Positions 61,505-64,000 of a DNA stretch of 64,000 nucleotides are shown piece after piece (the first letter of the stretch is position 1; every line of letters begins with the position of its first letter). This DNA is from Candidatus Homeothermus arabinoxylanisolvens. GTDB lineage: Bacteria > Bacteroidota > Bacteroidia > Bacteroidales > Muribaculaceae. The DNA is taken from assembly GCA_001689405.1 (NCBI GenBank), contig LUJO01000049.1:82750-146749 (forward strand), in the 5' to 3' direction. A model generated the notes under the pieces. That model worked only from the letters and a program-made list of their open reading frames with translations. It was not told the origin of the DNA and did no database searches. The position numbers and the translations under genes were made by a program.

Positions 61505-63703
61505 CTATTCGGCTATTTTTACAGGTATGATTGTGTCGTTGATTATAATCTCCATGTCACCGGGCATAAGCACAGGCCGCCCGTCAGGACCGGGGTAGGC
61601 GAGATGCTCCATGACATTGCCTGTAAATTCATAATATGCTGTAGATCCTTTGGCTATGAATTTCTTGTCGAAAAACCGAAGTTCTTTCTGCGGACGGGTA
61701 GGTATGGCCACCGGTGCGTGTACGTATACGAGCACGGTCTCGGCTCCGTCGCAAGCGCCGGTATTGGTTACGGGCACGGTTATGGTGAAGCTGTCGTCGC
61801 GTGACAGGACATTCTTGTCTATGCCGGGAGTGCCGTAAGCAAATGTAGTGTAGCTAAGTCCGTGGCCGAACTCATACAGCGGTTCGCTTGTCATGTCCTT
61901 GTACTGTCCTTGTCCGTGAGTGCGGGCCATAGGACGGCGGTTGTAATAGATAGGTATCTGTCCTTGTGAATATGGAAATGTAATAGACAGCTTGCCCGAC
62001 GGGCATACATGGCCGCCGAGTATGGCTCCGAGCGCTTCGGCTCCGTTGACTCCCGGTTGCCAAGCCTCGATTATAGCATCGGCGTTGGGTTCTATGGAGC
62101 GCAGTTCAAGCGGGCGTCCGTTGACAAGCACGACCACTACCGGAGTCGATGTGGCGGCTATGGCATGCGTGAGTTTCTGCTGCGCTTCAGTCAGGGCTAT
62201 CAGTGCGCGCGACTGGTTTTCACCGCTCCACGTGCCGCGCTCGCCGAGGCATAGTATCACTACATCTGCCCACTCCGCAAGCCTCTTCACCTCGTCAAGG
62301 TCCGTGCTGTCTTTCTCGAATCCGCACCCGGGCAGATATCTTATTTCGGCTGTGCCGCCAAATTCGTTGACAATGCCGTCAAGCAGAACAGTCGCATCTT
62401 CATCGCGGCCTTGTCCGCGCCAGTTGCCTATGAGAGCTTCGGCCGATGTAGCCGTCGGGCCCATTACGGCAATCTTTTTGTTGCCTGTAAGAGGCAGTAC
62501 ACCGCCTTCGTTTTTAAGAAGCACCATGCTCTCTTCGGCCATTCGACGGGCCACATCGCGGCTTTCGGGCAGAAGATATATCTCTTCTTCGGTAAGTTCC
62601 GGTACATACGGGTTCTCAAAAAGTCCTATGCGGAATTTTATGCGCAGTATGCGTCTTACTGCTTCGTCAAGTGTGGCCATGCTTACTTTTCCGTCAGCTA
62701 TGAGGCCTTTCAGTGTGTCGGCATACAGATGGTCGGCCATGTCCATGTCCACGCCCGCATTTATGGCAAGAGCCGATGCATCGGCCTTGTTGGCAGCCAT
62801 GCCTTGATTGATAAGCTGCTGTACGGCAGCCCAGTCCGACACCACAAAGCCGTCGAAGCCCCACATGTCGCGGAGCACTTCTGTGAGCACGTAGTGATTG
62901 GCCGTGGCCGGTATGCCGCTTATGTTGTTGAACGAACTCATCACCGATACCGCTCCGGCATCGACCGCGCTTCGGAACGGCGGCAGGTAGGTGTCCCACA
63001 ACGTCTGCGGCGATATCTCGGTATACACATAGTCTTTGCCCGCTTCCGAAGCCGCGTAGCCCACATAGTGCTTGACGCAGGCGCCTATGTCAAGCGGGTC
63101 GGAAAAACCGTCGCCCTGATAGCCTTTTACCGATGCGGCGCCCATCACCGATGTCAGATACGGGTCTTCGCCGTAGCCTTCGGCCACACGTCCCCAGCGA
63201 GGGTCACGTGCTACGTCGACCATGGGCGAAAAAGTCATGTCGATACCCGATAGTTTTGCTTCCCGGGCAGCCACGCGGCATGCTTCGGTCACAAGCGTCG
63301 GATTGAAGCTGCAGCCTTGTGCCAGCGATATGGGGTAGACCGTGCGGTAGCCGTGTATGACATCGAAGGCAAAAAGTACGGGTATGCCGAGGCGTGTATC
63401 TTCGACGGCACGACGCTGTACCGCATTTCTGACTTTCGCCGACGTTGTCATAGATATAAGCGAGCCAATGTCGGCAGGTGTCTTGTCGTTGAATTCGCCT
63501 ATATTGTTTTCGATGATGTTGGTCCCGAGGACATATTGGTTGACCTGATTGATTTTCTCGTCAAGAGTCATTCTCCCGAGCAGGTCCTCGACACGGTTCT
63601 CTATCGGCGCGTCGGCCTGTTTGTATAACGGTGCTTCTCCGGCGGCGGTTGCGGCCATTGTTCCGGCCGCAAGCATAAGAAATGCGCTGATTGTTTTATG
63701 CAT
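61505..63703 (-). CDS. bglX: GH3 family beta-glucosidase
   Basis: 732 residues: signal peptide (1-20), the (beta/alpha)8 domain with the nucleophile Asp in GFVVSDWAAV (about 285), the alpha/beta sandwich with CLGERGTWSGENQSRA, and a C-terminal fibronectin-like domain with TRPQKELRFFDKK. Length and FDVIHGYRTVYPISLAQG match periplasmic BglX. It removes terminal beta-linked glucose from oligosaccharides. Own -7 element upstream; GH16 follows after 4 bp. No SusC/D, regulator or transporter is in the visible flank. Confidence 0.95.
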   Translation of the reverse strand: MHKTISAFLMLAAGTMAATAAGEAPLYKQADAPIENRVEDLLGRMTLDEKINQVNQYVLGTNIIENNIGEFNDKTPADIGSLISMTTSAKVRNAVQRRAVEDTRLGIPVLFAFDVIHGYRTVYPISLAQGCSFNPTLVTEACRVAAREAKLSGIDMTFSPMVDVARDPRWGRVAEGYGEDPYLTSVMGAASVKGYQGDGFSDPLDIGACVKHYVGYAASEAGKDYVYTEISPQTLWDTYLPPFRSAVDAGAVSVMSSFNNISGIPATANHYVLTEVLRDMWGFDGFVVSDWAAVQQLINQGMAANKADASALAINAGVDMDMADHLYADTLKGLIADGKVSMATLDEAVRRILRIKFRIGLFENPYVPELTEEEIYLLPESRDVARRMAEESMVLLKNEGGVLPLTGNKKIAVMGPTATSAEALIGNWRGQGRDEDATVLLDGIVNEFGGTAEIRYLPGCGFEKDSTDLDEVKRLAEWADVVILCLGERGTWSGENQSRALIALTEAQQKLTHAIAATSTPVVVVLVNGRPLELRSIEPNADAIIEAWQPGVNGAEALGAILGGHVCPSGKLSITFPYSQGQIPIYYNRRPMARTHGQGQYKDMTSEPLYEFGHGLSYTTFAYGTPGIDKNVLSRDDSFTITVPVTNTGACDGAETVLVYVHAPVAIPTRPQKELRFFDKKFIAKGSTAYYEFTGNVMEHLAYPGPDGRPVLMPGDMEIIINDTIIPVKIAE

Positions 63704-63728
63704 TGCAAGATTGGTTCTTATTGTTTTA

Positions 63729-63736
63729 CAAAGTTA
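63729..63736 (-). promoter_or_regulatory. -7 element of the GH3-GH16 promoter
   Basis: Minus strand TAACTTTG (63736-63729), 25 nt before the GH3 ATG. No -33 TTTG at the usual distance, which could mean activator dependence. Confidence 0.5.
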
Positions 63737-64000
63737 CTACAAAAAAGTGAAATGCGGAAAGATATAGTGATAGAATTGAGTTACAAGGGCTTTGGTTGAA
63801 GTGGCGAAAATACATGAAGCCATTACAATCACAACAAAAGCCAAATCCTGACGCCGCAACGTTACTTGTTCGTAACCATGCCCGGAAATGCGACAAACGG
63901 GTACGGATGGCGAAACAAGATACTAAGGAATAGTGAGTTACCCGTAACTCACGCGAGAAATTTGGTTGCGAAAAAAGATTGCGCCGTTCCTCCCCGTTTT
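63737..64000. other. Region without a convincing gene; short inverted repeat near window end
   Basis: No recognised gene. One 39-codon frame runs 63814-63933 on the plus strand (begins MKPLQSQQKPNPD), without RBS, family or hydrophobic segment; I do not call it a gene. GTGAGTTA (63933-63940) and TAACTCAC (63945-63952) form an 8-bp inverted repeat with a 4-nt spacer, which could be an operator or small hairpin. What lies past base 64000 decides whether this is a promoter region or the edge of a different locus. Confidence 0.4.

Noticed and set aside
62411..63253. 280-codon plus-strand open frame
   Set aside because: Antisense to the GH3 gene; His/Tyr/Arg-rich shadow with no start signal.
63814..63933. 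39-codon plus-strand frame at the window end
   Set aside because: Too short, no ribosome site or family, cannot be told from chance; mentioned only within the edge region.

Overview
This window reads as chromosomal DNA from an anaerobic gut-type member of the Bacteroidales (phylum Bacteroidota). The evidence is the complete bat aerotolerance operon (moxR, DUF58, batA to batE), an EF-G2-type elongation factor, S9B dipeptidyl peptidase, menaquinone and rubrerythrin/flavodiiron genes, and promoters of the Bacteroidetes type (TTTG, about 20 bp, TAnnTTTG) in front of many genes. Shine-Dalgarno sequences are weak. Base composition near half GC and the gene set suggest a Muribaculaceae-like genome, but that family placement is inference. 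There is no rRNA, tRNA, insertion sequence, phage or CRISPR array. The stretch is almost entirely core or conserved chromosome and densely coding.

Layout. 1-3.8 kb (+): 3' part of a 5'-nucleotidase, a mini secreted protein, and a type I pullulanase. 3.8-12.9 kb (mostly -): ftsK-lolA-trxB operon; dedA-family gene with rpe; flavodiiron protein, esterase-like hydrolase and UDG-fold protein; efp. 13.1-18.8 kb (+): membrane pyrophosphatase, ruvX-def-ettA, glucosaminidase. 18.8-30.2 kb (-): tilS, a small HTH protein with a DUF2007/double-Usp protein, then the eight-gene moxR/bat operon. 30.3-35.8 kb (-): ABC-F ATPase, M13 peptidase, HU protein, HU-TM-LysM protein. 35.9-41.1 kb (-): dCMP deaminase, S41 peptidase, 5-FTHF cyclo-ligase, degenerate RIC-like protein plus LuxR-type regulator, histidine phosphatase. 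41.2-53.3 kb (+): kup; then a run with a receiver/receiver/PPDK-N protein, a coiled-coil protein, DPP-IV, a polytopic membrane protein, miaA and a secreted protein of unknown function. 53.3-60.6 kb: PepSY-like lipoprotein, rubrerythrin, EF-G2, and divergent nadE and menD. 60.7-63.7 kb (-): a GH3-GH16 beta-glucan pair. The last 300 bp hold only the GH3 promoter, an inverted repeat and a doubtful micro-ORF.

How the genes fit together. Oxidative and anaerobic stress defence is spread through the window (flavodiiron protein, rubrerythrin, thioredoxin reductase, bat operon, Usp, RIC-like protein). Energy economy is another thread (PPi-driven ion pump, EF-G2, PPDK-N protein). Carbohydrate genes are pullulanase, GH16 and GH3. 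The least explained material is (i) the PPDK-N/receiver protein with no phosphohistidine domain and its coiled-coil neighbour ending in QMSLF, which resembles a sliding-clamp-binding peptide, (ii) the HU-TM-LysM protein, which could physically join nucleoid and cell wall, (iii) the degenerate RIC-like/LuxR pair, and (iv) an EF-G paralogue whose catalytic histidine is replaced by serine.
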